A stretch of DNA of 5,636 nt, taken from assembly GCA_011772595.1 (NCBI GenBank), contig WVZH01000268.1, forward strand, positions 5,358 through 10,993, written 5' to 3'. Numbering within the stretch: the first letter of the stretch is position 1; each line of letters opens with the position of its first letter. Source of the stretch: Anaerolineales bacterium (GTDB taxonomy: Bacteria; Chloroflexota; Anaerolineae; Anaerolineales; E44-bin32). The notes beneath the pieces were generated by a model that saw only the letters and a list, made by a program, of their open reading frames with translations, was not told where the DNA came from and searched no databases. This document shows positions 5,569 through 5,636 of the stretch, piece by piece. The position numbers and the translations under genes were made by a program.

Positions 5569-5636
5569 CCCGGACGACTCATACTGCCGACGATTCTTTC
5601 ACCACGAGGGACAAAGGATCAGGGCGACCAGCTATG

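Noticed and set aside
5579..5636. Possible 3' end of a leftward gene (ending in VVKESSAV) entering from the right edge
   Set aside because: Only about 18 open codons are visible with no motif, so chance cannot be excluded; sequence beyond 5636 would settle it.
5634..5636. Terminal ATG with AGGG 9 nt upstream, a possible start of the next rightward gene
   Set aside because: No coding sequence is visible after it, so it cannot be supported.

Overview
The window is bacterial chromosomal DNA of moderate GC, almost fully coding, with no mobile elements, CRISPR, tRNA or rRNA seen. The gene set and protein flavour (tsaE-tsaB-rimI-family 4 UDG in a row, a DUF4349 lipoprotein, frequent GTG starts, leaderless-looking first genes) resemble Chloroflexota, perhaps Anaerolineae. 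That assignment is an inference from memory, not a database result.

Layout. The left two thirds (20-3674) is a leftward run of five tightly packed genes, in transcription order: tsaE, tsaB, rimI, a [4Fe-4S] family 4 uracil-DNA glycosylase, and a WbpA/TviB-like nucleotide-sugar 6-dehydrogenase. Gaps are 2, 14, -43 (overlap) and 22 bp, so it is probably one operon. A divergent intergenic region (3675-3830) holds a consensus leftward promoter (TTGTGA-17 bp-TATAAT), a perfect 15-bp dyad, and an extended -10 for the rightward side. The right third carries two rightward genes: a calcineurin-like metallophosphoesterase (3831-4559) and a DUF4349 lipoprotein with a C-terminal membrane segment (4627-5568). 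A possible weak terminator lies between them. The last 68 bases hold no gene that can be supported.

How the genes fit together. TsaE and TsaB are two of the partners that install threonylcarbamoyl-adenosine (t6A) at position 37 of ANN-decoding tRNAs. The catalytic subunit TsaD and the TsaC/Sua5 enzyme are not in the window. RimI acetylates ribosomal protein S18 and is a classic neighbour of tsaB. The UDG adds a DNA-repair function and ends in QLSLF, a match to the bacterial sliding-clamp binding pentapeptide. The sugar dehydrogenase at the distal end supplies a UDP-uronic acid for surface polysaccharide and may start a further locus beyond the left edge. The rightward genes have no obvious functional link to the operon.

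Nothing here is a clearly new system. The most useful points are the clamp motif on the UDG, the paired leaderless-looking divergent starts, the dyad between them, and start-codon corrections for tsaE, rimI and the phosphoesterase.
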